A stretch of DNA of 64,000 nucleotides from Heterotrichella gracilis (GCA_032358255.1 JAULBX010012544.1:37815-101814); one strand, 5' to 3'; counted from the stretch's first letter, positions 8,129 to 15,841 are shown. Notes: a model not told the origin generated them from the sequence alone. Made by a program: numbers and translations.

Positions 8129-8710
8129 TTATTCATCATTTAAGCCTTTTCCATTTAAAATAGCGGTAATACTTTTTTCAACTCTCGATGCTCTGGTACT
8201 AGCTTGTTTGGCTGCTGAGAAATGAAGCAGGTAGGCTCTTTGCCTTCCGGGTGTTAAAGCTTTAAATGCTTTATGAAGAGCAGGATTTTCACTTAGTTTC
8301 GTTTTAAATTCATCTGCCATAACAAATTCTTTCGTTTTCTTTAATTCTAGTTTCAAACCGGCTTTCTCCACTTCAATAGCATTTTTAATGTATGCACTTA
8401 GACTGGCTTTTAATTTAAGAATTTGAGAAGCGTTTGTAAATCTGATTTGACGGGCAGACTGTACATTTTCGGTTTGTTGGATAAGAATCCCTTTCGGGTC
8501 ATTTAGCAAAGCCCCCTTAAAAAACAAAAAAGCGCAATATTCTTTAAATGCATGTATTAAAACAATATTTTTTTCATCAAGGGTGTAACAAGGACATCCC
8601 CATTTTAATTCTTCTTGGAGTCCTGTGCTAAGTGCGATCATTCTCAGGCACTCCAGTTCTTTTAACCACCTTTTGTTCTTATTAAAATAAAAATCGACTT
8701 TAGGATTCAT
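8129..8710 (-). CDS. YdeI/OmdA family protein with DUF1801 N-terminus
   Basis: A 193-residue cytoplasmic protein. Residues 1-100 match the DUF1801 (iron-chaperone YdhG-like) fold (EELKWGCPCYTLDEKNIVLIHAFKEYCAFLFFKGALL) and residues 130-193 match the bacteriocin-protection YdeI/OmdA domain (FKALTPGRQRAYLLHFSAAKQASTRASRVEKSI). This two-domain arrangement is the usual YdeI layout. Molecular role is unclear; in enteric bacteria YdeI-type proteins have been linked to peptide resistance. A separate single-domain DUF1801 protein is encoded at 11616-12008. Confidence 0.88.
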   Translation of the reverse strand: MNPKVDFYFNKNKRWLKELECLRMIALSTGLQEELKWGCPCYTLDEKNIVLIHAFKEYCAFLFFKGALLNDPKGILIQQTENVQSARQIRFTNASQILKLKASLSAYIKNAIEVEKAGLKLELKKTKEFVMADEFKTKLSENPALHKAFKALTPGRQRAYLLHFSAAKQASTRASRVEKSITAILNGKGLNDE

Positions 8711-8745
8711 GCCAAGCTCTTTTTTCTGTTGTTTTAATTTAAGTT

Positions 8746-9309
8746 TTAAACCTTTAGAGAGGCTCGAAATCCTCTCGCTGCATAATATGACTCGGCTCCA
8801 TTATGGTACACAAAAACAGTTTTATATCGATGATCTGCAAAAATAGCGCCGCCTAATTTTCTGATCTCTGCAGGTGTTTCGATCCAACTGGATGTTTTGG
8901 TATCAAAAGCACCTAGTTTTTGCAATTTACGGTACTCTGCTTCGTTTAAGATCTTAATACCCATATCGGCTGCCATGCCCAATGCACTGTTTTTAGGTTT
9001 ATTTTCTTTTCTCGCTTCTAATGCCTTGTGGTCGTAACAAATACTTCGGCGTTCTTTAGGACTTTCGGCCGAACAATCGAAAAAAATAAATTCGCCGGTT
9101 TTTTTATCCAGTCCAACTACATCGGGTTCTCCGCCGGTACGTTCCATTTCAAACAAGGACCAGAGTTTTTCAGGATCTGCTTCAAGTTTAGACTGAACGT
9201 TTTTCCAGTCAAGTCCTTTATGACGTGACATGTTTTTTTCAAAGCGGGATTTTAGAATACTTATCAATTCTTTGATTTGTTGTGTCGATAACCTAGGTTT
9301 GCTTGCCAT
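8746..9309 (-). CDS. DUF4256 domain-containing protein
   Basis: A 187-residue soluble protein recognised by the family blocks LKSRFEKNMSRHKGLDW, MERTGGEPDVVG, GEFIFFDCSAESPKERRS, and near the C-terminus FADHRYKTVFVYHNGAESYYAARGFR. Function is unknown. The start at 9309 (MASKPRLST) is preferred over an in-frame ATG 42 bases upstream because the extra residues are a hydrophobic run that is not part of the family. It lies 35 bases from the YdeI-like gene on the same strand. Confidence 0.88.
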   Translation of the reverse strand: MASKPRLSTQQIKELISILKSRFEKNMSRHKGLDWKNVQSKLEADPEKLWSLFEMERTGGEPDVVGLDKKTGEFIFFDCSAESPKERRSICYDHKALEARKENKPKNSALGMAADMGIKILNEAEYRKLQKLGAFDTKTSSWIETPAEIRKLGGAIFADHRYKTVFVYHNGAESYYAARGFRASLKV

Positions 9310-9455
9310 GACTATAAAAATAAAAATTAATTGAAGAATTATCCAAACCATACCATTGGATCAGAAATTAAATATACGAATGAAAAGGGATTTTAAATAC
9401 TGCAAAGACTAAATGATCTTGTAAAGAGAGATTTAATTATTTAACTAACTAAATC

Positions 9456-10091
9456 CTAATTGAATCGGATGACCACTTCAACACTATCGTTTAAAATGAA
9501 TTTAGTAGAATCGATATTGGTTAATTCAGTGCCAAGATCGGTATAAAGGTATCGGCCTTTTAATAAGGTGTCCCTTAAACAAACAAGATTGCTTTTTCCA
9601 ATGCCTGTAATATCGTATATGTTAAATGTGTTAGGGTAGTAGGTGCTAATGCAATAAGTTAGCCGCTCGTTAATAGTATGATATTTAACAAACTGAGGAT
9701 AACAGGTAGGATACATTTTCCAGGAAAGGCCTCCATTTATGGTTTTTAGTACCGTACTACCTTGACTTTGCGATTGGAATAAAAGCATTGTTGAGTCATT
9801 GAGTATTTTTGGATTTGAAAGATTAAAGTTATTGTATTGTTCACATTTGGAAATTAAAGAAGAATCCTTATAAAATAATGTGTATCCATGACCATGTGAG
9901 CTGCACATTTTCTGAATGTTTTTAAAAGTTATAAATTCAGTTTTCCATGGCAGTGTATATGGATCTGTTTTTACAGGAGGTTCTGATTGAGTCTCTTTTT
10001 TACAAGAACAAAAAAAGACAATCATCATGCTTATACAAACTACTTTTTTCAACGATAAATGCTTAAGTAATATAAATAAATCAACTACCAC
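9456..10091 (-). CDS. Putative lipoprotein, paralogue of 4267-4893 and 10094-10678
   Basis: A 211-residue protein with a lipoprotein signal ending in FFCSC30-K-K. It shares with its two paralogues the blocks PW-x-T-x-x-I near the start, LFYKDS, a single Asp-box-like TINGGLSW, YCIS, GIGKSNL and a C-terminal TDLGTELTNIDSTKFILNDSVEVVIRF. The signal peptide is unusually long if translation starts at 10091; no Met lies closer to the hydrophobic core than M22, so the start is uncertain. Only two bases separate it from the upstream paralogue, so the two are surely co-transcribed. No named family is recognised. Confidence 0.8.
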   Translation of the reverse strand: MVVDLFILLKHLSLKKVVCISMMIVFFCSCKKETQSEPPVKTDPYTLPWKTEFITFKNIQKMCSSHGHGYTLFYKDSSLISKCEQYNNFNLSNPKILNDSTMLLFQSQSQGSTVLKTINGGLSWKMYPTCYPQFVKYHTINERLTYCISTYYPNTFNIYDITGIGKSNLVCLRDTLLKGRYLYTDLGTELTNIDSTKFILNDSVEVVIRFN

Positions 10092-10093
10092 AC

Positions 10094-10678
10094 TTATTTA
10101 AATTTTATAATAAAGGTCACACTATCATTAATTGGAACCACGGTTGAATCTAGGTTTGATATATTTGTGCCAAGATCGCTAATGTAGTGCCGGCCTTTTG
10201 TTACACTGTCTCCGTAGATTTTTAGATTGCTTTTTCCAATTCCTGTTACCGTTAAATACTTGACCCCTTTCCAACCGGTAAAACAATAGATCAATTCTTT
10301 TTTCACAAAATGAAATTTGAACAAATCATACATGCCGGTATATGTTTCTTCCCAGTTTAAACCACCATCGATTGTATGAATCACACTGCTATTCATATCT
10401 GCCGGATATCGAGTATATAAAAGCAACTGGGAATCGTCAATCATCAAGGAATCAGCTATTCCCACACCACCGTAAACCGTACATTTTGACCTGATCAAAG
10501 AATCCTTATAAAAGACGTTGTAACCCCATGAATGACTACCACACATATATTGGATATGGGAATAACTAATATTTTTGGTGCTCCAAGGCAATGCATAAGG
10601 ATCTTGGGCTATACTTTTTTCCTTTTTACAAGAATTAAATATGATTAAAACACTCAGAATGCTTATCGTTTTTCTCAT
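10094..10678 (-). CDS. Putative lipoprotein, paralogue of 9456-10091 and 4267-4893
   Basis: A 194-residue protein with signal MRKTISILSVLIIFNSC17-K-K-E. The start at 10678 is chosen because it gives a normal-length signal; an ATG 60 bases upstream adds an unlikely hydrophobic tail. It shares PYALPWSTKNISY, FYKDS, the Asp-box-like TIDGGLNW, YCFTG, TGIGKSNL and SDLGTNISNLDST...INDSVTFIIKFK with its paralogues. The last 12 residues are almost identical to those of the copy at 4267. Function unknown; tandem with 9456-10091. Confidence 0.82.
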   Translation of the reverse strand: MRKTISILSVLIIFNSCKKEKSIAQDPYALPWSTKNISYSHIQYMCGSHSWGYNVFYKDSLIRSKCTVYGGVGIADSLMIDDSQLLLYTRYPADMNSSVIHTIDGGLNWEETYTGMYDLFKFHFVKKELIYCFTGWKGVKYLTVTGIGKSNLKIYGDSVTKGRHYISDLGTNISNLDSTVVPINDSVTFIIKFK

Positions 10679-10771
10679 GAGAAATGGGTTCTTTACTAGT
10701 AAATATAGTAAAAAAAAGCTATCATTTACAATTAACATCGACAGTTTACAGAATAAACTTTTTTACGGTAT

Positions 10772-11245
10772 TCATTTATCAAACGGTGGCCCTTTAAATT
10801 CTTGTTTACTTAAATTCCATTTCATTATTTTTTGATCATAAGCATATTGTAAAACATAATCGTACTGATGTTTGAAGCCATTTGAAAACACTACAAACAA
10901 AAATTCGGCATGGTCTTTTTCTACCCAACCCATTAAATTAATATAGATATTCGATGGTATTGCTGCTTGTTTTTCTGCGCCTAATTCAGGACTGATGACC
11001 CTTATTTGCGTCTTTTCAATTAGTTTTGGCAAGGTAATGTTAGGAAAGTCATCCGCTTGTCCGTTGACCCGTTTTCCAAAAAATAAGGTATCAAAACGGA
11101 CGCCGTTTTTTTTATTGGCCGCTTTTATAAAGTCTGATATGGCTTGTGAATAAATTTTTGACAGTTCGTCTTTGGCTACAATAGTTTTAGATTGACCTAC
11201 ACCTAACATAGGAATCAAGAATATAAAAAACAGATACTTATTCAT
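10772..11245 (-). CDS. Exported protein of unknown function
   Basis: A 157-residue protein with a Sec signal peptide (MNKYLFFIFLIPMLGVGQS) and a small mixed domain. Visible blocks are ELSKIYSQAISDFIKAANKKNG, FDTLFFGKR, DDFPNITLP, RVISPE, and YINLMGWVEKDHAEFLFVVFSNGFKHQYDY. No family is recognised with certainty, although the pattern recurs in Bacteroidota hypothetical proteins. It lies 3 bases after the DUF2200 gene stop, so it is the distal gene of a three-gene unit with DUF2200 and DUF1801. Confidence 0.75.
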   Translation of the reverse strand: MNKYLFFIFLIPMLGVGQSKTIVAKDELSKIYSQAISDFIKAANKKNGVRFDTLFFGKRVNGQADDFPNITLPKLIEKTQIRVISPELGAEKQAAIPSNIYINLMGWVEKDHAEFLFVVFSNGFKHQYDYVLQYAYDQKIMKWNLSKQEFKGPPFDK

Positions 11246-11248
11246 TTT

Positions 11249-11614
11249 TTAAGCGTTCCTTAATATTTTATCCATTTGTTTTCCTTTGGCAAGTTCGTCT
11301 ATTAGCTTATCCAAATAGCGGACTTGTTTGGTAAGGGGATTTTCAATCTCTTCAATACGGTAACCGCAAATGACTCCTTTAATTAGGAGAACATTTGGGT
11401 TTAATTTAGCTCTTTTAAAAAATATTTCGAAGGTTACTTTTTCATCAATAAGCTCCTTTATTTTTTTGTCATTAAAACCTGTCAGCCAGGTTATTATCTC
11501 ATGTAATTCTTGTACCGTGCGGCCTTTACTCTCCACCTTTTTAATATAATAAGGATATACAGCAGCAAAAGTCGTTTTTGCCATGCGTTCATTATGTTCA
11601 GCTGTTGTTTTCAT
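11249..11614 (-). CDS. DUF2200 domain-containing protein
   Basis: A 121-residue soluble protein matching DUF2200 along its length: NERMAKTTFAAVYPYYIKKVESKGRT at the start, EIITWLTGF in the middle, then FFKRAKLNPNVLLIKGVICGYRIEEIENPLTKQVRYLDKLIDELAKGKQMDKIL. Function of the family is unknown. It is separated by one base from the DUF1801 gene upstream and by three from the exported protein downstream, on the same strand. Confidence 0.9.
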   Translation of the reverse strand: MKTTAEHNERMAKTTFAAVYPYYIKKVESKGRTVQELHEIITWLTGFNDKKIKELIDEKVTFEIFFKRAKLNPNVLLIKGVICGYRIEEIENPLTKQVRYLDKLIDELAKGKQMDKILRNA

Positions 11615-11615
11615 G

Positions 11616-12008
11616 TTATTTTAATCGTTCTAAGTGACCTTTTCGTTTAACAATGTTTTTGTAGTCCCATTGAATGTCTCTTGATTTTTTAAGCCAGCGT
11701 TTTAGGTCATCACTATTAATATCAGAAACTAAATTGTAAAATATAGATGCGTCCTTAAATTTTCCTCCAATGACGTTTATATTGTCTTCGTTAAAATCGG
11801 CACCGCTCCAAAACATCAGCCGGATTCCTCTTTTTTGTTTGCTATAACCTACTATAGGATTTTGGTCTATAAACCAAACCGGGTGGGCGTGCCATATTTT
11901 GTATTCTGCTTCCCTGAGCTCGTCGTTAATGATGGTAGCCAATTGTTTGCATATTTCTTTGTCTATTGATGTCTGTTGCTCATTGTAGGTGATAATCTCT
12001 TTATTCAT
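11616..12008 (-). CDS. DUF1801 domain-containing protein
   Basis: A 130-residue protein with a single DUF1801/YdhG-type domain: LATIINDELREAEYKIWHAHPVWFID near the N-terminus, then SKQKRGIRLMFWSGADF and a C-terminal ISYDDLKRWLKKS-like segment (INSDDLKRWLKKSRDIQWDYKN). Some relatives are called iron chaperones (frataxin-like fold), but the function here is unproven. First gene of the unit that continues with DUF2200 and the exported protein. Confidence 0.82.
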   Translation of the reverse strand: MNKEIITYNEQQTSIDKEICKQLATIINDELREAEYKIWHAHPVWFIDQNPIVGYSKQKRGIRLMFWSGADFNEDNINVIGGKFKDASIFYNLVSDINSDDLKRWLKKSRDIQWDYKNIVKRKGHLERLK

Positions 12009-12404
12009 TATGATAATGTAATAATGGAATTGATTAAAAAATTAAATCACATTTAAGTTAATTTTTTATTTTTCGTCTTAAAAATAGTCTTTTTTTATTC
12101 TTTTTGTTTTTGGTTGTTAATAGTATGTAAATCAGATAGATACGATCAAATTTATTCGACAACAAATGCTTACAATTGCTTTTATTCGAATGTAAATGTG
12201 TAAATACCGAATAAAGTTTCCCTCTCATCTCACCTTTGTATCGTCGATTCGAATCAAGCGCTTTTGAATTCAGATTTCGAAAAGGCACAAACAAATAAAG
12301 ACACGAATTTCACGATCCCGAAAGCTTTCGGGAGCATAAATCAAAACATGAAAGAACTGTCAAAAGGAAAATAAAAAAGTATAAACAATAAAAAAACAAA
12401 CAAA
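12009..12404. other. 396-base non-coding region before the first ssb gene
   Basis: Divergent spacer between the DUF1801 gene (minus) and ssb (plus). It is very AT-rich at 12050-12130 and holds a perfect 18-base palindrome at 12316-12333. A 78-codon open frame on the minus strand (12058-12294) is rich in Lys and Asn and has no recognisable content, so it is not called. The promoters for both flanking genes must be here, but no consensus pair was certain. Confidence 0.6.
12316..12333. repeat. 18-base perfect palindrome, Bacteroidota-style short repeat
   Basis: TCCCGAAAGCTTTCGGGA is its own reverse complement. Related palindromes lie at 12765-12780 and 12863-12879, with a decayed copy at 13281-13298 (15 of 18 matching), so four members surround the two ssb genes. 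No transposase is nearby. Confidence 0.8.
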
Positions 12405-12752
12405 ATGATGAACATTAAAAATCACGTACAATTAGTTGGACGTTTAGGTGCAAACCCGGAAGTAAAAGTGTTAGAGAATGGAAACAAGTTAGCGAAGTTT
12501 AACCTCGCCGTTTCAGAAACCTACAAAACCAAATCAGGTGAAAAAGTAACAGATGTGCAATGGCACTCAATTGTTGCCTGGGGAAATTTAGCAGGCATTG
12601 CCGAGCAGATCCTTGCAAAAGGCACACAGGTTGCAATTGACGGTAAATTATTCAAACGTAATTACACTACTAAAGAAGGTGAGAAGCGATCGAGCACAGA
12701 GATTGTTGCCAATGAATTATTTGTCACACAAAAAGCGGTTTTGGCTGCTTAG
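12405..12752 (+). CDS. ssb: Single-stranded DNA-binding protein, short form
   Basis: A 115-residue OB-fold SSB. Family blocks are HVQLVGRLGANPEVK at the start, KLAKFNLAVSETY, VQWHSIVAWGNLAGIAEQILAKGTQVAIDGKL in the middle, and STEIVANELFVTQ. It ends directly after the OB fold and lacks the linker and acidic DDDxPF tip by which canonical SSB recruits repair and replication proteins. Binds single-stranded DNA as an oligomer by family knowledge. Start may be ATG 12405 or the next codon 12408. A second tail-less SSB follows 181 bases downstream. Confidence 0.92.
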   Translation: MMNIKNHVQLVGRLGANPEVKVLENGNKLAKFNLAVSETYKTKSGEKVTDVQWHSIVAWGNLAGIAEQILAKGTQVAIDGKLFKRNYTTKEGEKRSSTEIVANELFVTQKAVLAA

Positions 12753-12764
12753 AAAACCACTAAG

Positions 12765-12780
12765 TCCGATAGCTATCGGA
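12765..12780. repeat. 16-base perfect palindrome
   Basis: TCCGATAGCTATCGGA is a perfect palindrome 12 bases after the first ssb stop. It is followed by a second inverted pair, GCACTGAG (12789-12796) with CTCAGTGC (12826-12833), in a stretch built from words such as CACTAAG and ACTCAGTGCCTC. These could work as a terminator between the ssb genes, but there is no T run. Confidence 0.75.
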
Positions 12781-12862
12781 AACTAAGAGCACTGAGAAAC
12801 ACTAAGAATTACTGAAAAGAATAAACTCAGTGCCTCATTGCCCCGGTGCCTCCCGAGGCGAT

Positions 12863-12879
12863 TCCGATAGCCATCGGGA
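12863..12879. repeat. Imperfect copy of the CCGATAG/CTATCGG palindrome
   Basis: TCCGATAGCCATCGGGA differs from a perfect palindrome at one central pair. It lies in a locally GC-rich stretch (12838-12890) upstream of the second ssb gene. Confidence 0.65.
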
Positions 12880-12933
12880 CGGGACAGGTTCTGTGTCGAT
12901 AAAAGGAGTATAAACCATAAAAAAATAGAAAAC

Positions 12934-13266
12934 ATGAATCCAATAAACAAAGTACAATTAACTGGAAACTTAGGAAGAGATCCTGAGATCAAAACGTTTG
13001 AGAATGGCAAATTGGCAAAATTCTCATTAGCAACAACCGAAGAATATACGACTCGCGGCGGTGATAAAACCTCTAATACCCATTGGCACAACATAGTTGC
13101 CTGGGGTAAGGTGGCCGATCACATTGAAGCTGAATTTAAAAAAGGAAGTTTTGTAAGTATTTCAGGCAAACTGGTTAGCCGCAGTTACAATGACAAAAAC
13201 GGAGATAAAAAATACATCACCGAAGTGGTAGCCAATGAAGCTGGTATTGTTCAAAAACAGGCCTAA
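12934..13266 (+). CDS. ssb: Single-stranded DNA-binding protein, short form, second copy
   Basis: A 110-residue OB-fold SSB with NKVQLTGNLGRDPEIK, KLAKFSLATTEEYTT, THWHNIVAWGKVADHIEAEFKKGSFVSISGKLVSRSY and YITEVVANEAGIV. As in the upstream copy, the C-terminal linker and acidic tip are absent. The two proteins are clearly paralogous but well diverged, so the duplication is not recent. A full-length housekeeping SSB is expected elsewhere in the genome, which would make these accessory SSBs. Both lie close to RadC, but a joint role is only inference. Confidence 0.92.
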   Translation: MNPINKVQLTGNLGRDPEIKTFENGKLAKFSLATTEEYTTRGGDKTSNTHWHNIVAWGKVADHIEAEFKKGSFVSISGKLVSRSYNDKNGDKKYITEVVANEAGIVQKQA

Positions 13267-13369
13267 GTATTAAACACTAATCCCGAAAACTTTAGAGAGG
13301 GGTTAAGGGCACTAAGACAGTAGTGTGATAAAAAAATTAGTATCTACTGTCGAGTGCGTTTAAAGATGT

Positions 13370-13515
13370 AGAGGCTGTTCAGAGTTTGGTTCTGTATGTA
13401 GTGGATTCTTTTGTCGCTTCGACAAATGGTGAAGAAAGAAACAAAATCAGACCATTTCTGTGAGAAGGAGATCATTTATATGATCGGTGAGAAGGAATGA
13501 AATGGAACAGCCTCT
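13370..13515. repeat. Structured 146-base element with 11-base terminal inverted repeats (MITE-like)
   Basis: AGAGGCTGTTC (13370-13380) and GAACAGCCTCT (13505-13515) are exact inverted repeats. Inside are the hairpins TTGTCG-CTT-CGACAA (13411-13425) and GATCAT-TTAT-ATGATC (13469-13484), the latter flanked by two direct copies of GTGAGAAGGA. The element is non-coding. No target-site duplication is visible, so an insertion origin is only suggested by the terminal repeats. Confidence 0.55.
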
Positions 13516-13523
13516 TTCTATAA

Positions 13524-14786
13524 TTAGGAAATAGAAGTAAGATCGAGTTTTTTGAGTTTCGGATTTATTTTATTTACACCTAACACAACTAGAATGGTCA
13601 TGCCTCCGCCAAATACAATGGAAGGAACCAGTCCCATGAGTTTTGCGGCAACGCCACTTTCAAAAGCTCCTATTTCATTGCTGCTTCCTACAAAAATATT
13701 GTTGATGGCACTCACTCGTCCGCGCATGTGATTTGGGGTCATTAATTGTAAAATACTATGACGAACTACCACGCTCACATTATCAAAGGCACCGGTCATA
13801 AATAACATCAAAACGGCAAGCCAATAATTGGTGCTAAGTCCGAATAAAATGGTAAATATACCAAACGCAATAACCGACCAAATGAGCGCTACACCGGCTT
13901 TTTTAGTTGGAGGATACACCGCCATAATAAAGGCAGAGATCACAGCACCAATGGCAGGAGCGGTTCTTAAAAAACCGTAGGCTTCCGGACCAAGATGCAA
14001 AATTTTATCGGTGAAGGCAGGGATCAGAACCACAGCGCCTCCAAACAATACAGCGAAGAGGTCGAGGGAGATGGCAGTGAGTACCATTTTGGTTTTAAAA
14101 ACAAAGCGGATGCCCATTTTCATACTTTCAAACATGGTTTCTTTTTTTTCGGAGACTTCAGGAGCACCCGGGTTGCTGATCTTGAGTATGAGTAAGAATG
14201 AAATGAGAAAAAGAATAACTTCAATCAGATGACAAAAGTTAGCGTTGAGGCTGTTGTTGTAACCGTAAATGATTCCGGCTAAAACCGGACCTAAAATGGA
14301 ACCGGTGTGCCAGGCTGTGCTGTTCCAGGTAGCAGAGTGGGTGTAATCTTTTCGGGGAATGAGTTGACTTAAAAAAGGATTTGTGGTAGCCCCCAAAAAG
14401 GCTCTAATAATTCCGAATAAAAAGACAATGGCAAATAGGGCCACAATACCGGTACTGCGCAATAAATGAAAAAAGGGCTCTGCATTAAAATACAAAAACA
14501 AGGCTCCTAACATTAAGAGGAAGGTACCCCAGAGTAAAATTTTCTTTTTATGAATGAGGTCCACAAAATGCCCACTGAAAAAGGAGGTGGCAATAAAGGG
14601 AAGCGCTTCGGCCAAACCAATAAGACCAAGGATCAATTCATCTTTTGAATATTCGTAATAGATCTGCAGATAAATGGTACTAAACTGCATTTGGATGGCC
14701 AAGGTTAAAAATAAGCGCAGTAAAATAAAAAGTCGGAAGTCTTTGATCTTAAATATTTCGAGCGACTCGGGTTTAATGAATGCCAT
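13524..14786 (-). CDS. MFS transporter, EntS/MFS_3-like exporter
   Basis: A 420-residue inner-membrane protein with about 12 hydrophobic segments. The N-terminal half shows DFRLFILLRLFLTLAIQMQF, GLAEALPFIATSFFSGHFVDLIHKKKILL (the MFS loop 2-3 motif) and RAFLGATTNPFLSQLIPR; the second half shows MLFMTGAFDNVSVVVRHSILQLMTPNHMRGRVSAIN, which is typical of the enterobactin-exporter-like MFS_3 branch. Probably an efflux carrier with unknown substrate. The start at 14786 (MAFIKPES) is preferred over the ATG seven codons upstream. Divergent from radC. Confidence 0.88.
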   Translation of the reverse strand: MAFIKPESLEIFKIKDFRLFILLRLFLTLAIQMQFSTIYLQIYYEYSKDELILGLIGLAEALPFIATSFFSGHFVDLIHKKKILLWGTFLLMLGALFLYFNAEPFFHLLRSTGIVALFAIVFLFGIIRAFLGATTNPFLSQLIPRKDYTHSATWNSTAWHTGSILGPVLAGIIYGYNNSLNANFCHLIEVILFLISFLLILKISNPGAPEVSEKKETMFESMKMGIRFVFKTKMVLTAISLDLFAVLFGGAVVLIPAFTDKILHLGPEAYGFLRTAPAIGAVISAFIMAVYPPTKKAGVALIWSVIAFGIFTILFGLSTNYWLAVLMLFMTGAFDNVSVVVRHSILQLMTPNHMRGRVSAINNIFVGSSNEIGAFESGVAAKLMGLVPSIVFGGGMTILVVLGVNKINPKLKKLDLTSIS

Positions 14787-14874
14787 AGAGGGCTTAAAAT
14801 TACACAATTCTCATTAGTAATTAGATTGAGATTTGAACAGAGTAGGAAGGATTAATAAACAAACTAAAAAAAAT

Positions 14875-15573
14875 ATGGAAGACACCAGAAGGCATATAAA
14901 AATGAAATTATTAGCGGAAGAAGACCGGCCGCGTGAAAAACTTATAATTCAAGGGAGACAAGCCTTAAGTGACGCTGAGTTGATGGCGATTGTGTTGAGT
15001 TCGGGAAACCGTGATGAAACGGCAGTACAATTAGCGCAGCGCCTTTTGAGTGATCACAAGAACAATTTAAATGAATTGGCCAAGCTCGGCGTGAATGATC
15101 TTAAAAAGTACAGCGGCATTGGTTTGGTAAAAGCCATCACCATTGCGGCCAGTTTTGAATTAGGCCGGCGAAGAAATGCTTCGGAAGTTATTGATCGTGA
15201 CAAGATCACTTCCAGTTTTGTGGCTTATCAGATCATTCAAAAACGATTGAGTGATTTACCCCATGAAGAATTCTGGATTCTCATCTTAAACAGAGCTAAT
15301 CAGGTTATTAAAGAAGAAAAATTAAGTAAAGGCGGAATCTCAGGCACCGTTGTAGATATGCGCTTGATTTGTAAATCAGCGATTGAGAACAATGCCAGTG
15401 GCATCATTATGGCACACAACCATCCCAGCGGGCAGATCGCACCCAGTGAACAAGATAAGAGTATCACTAAAAAAATGAAAGAAGGCTTAAAGGTTTTTGA
15501 AATAGCCTTGTTAGATCATCTCATCATAGGAGATCAGCAATATTTTAGTTTTTCAGATGAAGGAATTTTATAA
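14875..15573 (+). CDS. radC: RadC-family protein (JAB/MPN domain)
   Basis: A 232-residue protein. The N-terminal part (DRPREKLIIQGRQALSDAELMAIVLSSGNRDETAVQLAQRLL, then a helix-hairpin-helix-like YSGIGLVKAITIAAS) and the C-terminal JAB metalloprotease-like domain with H181-N-H183-P-S-G and a following D are all in place. Length is typical (about 225). Called a DNA-repair protein by tradition, but the enzymatic role is not settled. The start is ATG 14875; the frame remains open upstream to a TTG at 14833 with no family-like residues. Next to the SSB genes and the ORF6N locus. Confidence 0.93.
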   Translation: MEDTRRHIKMKLLAEEDRPREKLIIQGRQALSDAELMAIVLSSGNRDETAVQLAQRLLSDHKNNLNELAKLGVNDLKKYSGIGLVKAITIAASFELGRRRNASEVIDRDKITSSFVAYQIIQKRLSDLPHEEFWILILNRANQVIKEEKLSKGGISGTVVDMRLICKSAIENNASGIIMAHNHPSGQIAPSEQDKSITKKMKEGLKVFEIALLDHLIIGDQQYFSFSDEGIL

Positions 15574-15592
15574 AAAATACGACTAATTAACT

Positions 15593-15619
15593 TAAGGTAT
15601 CACAATTTGTGATACCTTA
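15593..15619. promoter_or_regulatory. Palindrome P1 of the ORF6N locus
   Basis: 13-base arms around one central T: TAAGGTATCACAA-T-TTGTGATACCTTA. It lies 17 bases upstream of the ATG of decayed copy 1. The 47 bases from the palindrome through ATGG are identical at P1, P2 and P3. Confidence 0.9.
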
Positions 15620-15636
15620 TTAAACCCAGTAATATC

Positions 15637-15841
15637 ATGGTGCATAGGCAATTTATATCATTAATTCCGACCGAAAAGATCATTCATGAGAAATTCGTTT
15701 TTTATGATGAAAGAGTCATGTTGGATAAACATTCTTCAGAATTGCAGAATGTTGAAAACACAGCTTTGAGACAAGTTGTTCCTAGACGTTTTATTAATTT
15801 TTAAAATGCTGAAATAGAGTAAATAAAAGTAATTTTTAACC
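15637..15841 (+). pseudogene. Decayed ORF6N gene copy 1 (N-terminal fragment, open for 55 codons)
   Basis: The copy begins at the same distance (44 bases) from its palindrome as the intact gene. The frame from 15637 encodes a 55-residue fragment (MVHRQFISLIPTEKIIHEKF onwards) ending at TAA 15802-15804. Compared with the intact protein, the segment NLDLFPPDFMFVL is largely lost, and the similarity stops at the GAAATAGAG that precedes the internal palindrome of the intact gene. A short peptide could still be made from the intact leader; otherwise this is a relic. Confidence 0.8.

Noticed and set aside
12058-12294. 78-codon open frame on the minus strand
   Set aside because: It is AT-driven (rich in Lys and Asn), resembles no family and spans the likely promoter region of ssb.
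13370-13515. Insertion sequence remnant
   Set aside because: No transposase fragment and no target duplication are visible; listed only as a structured element with terminal repeats.
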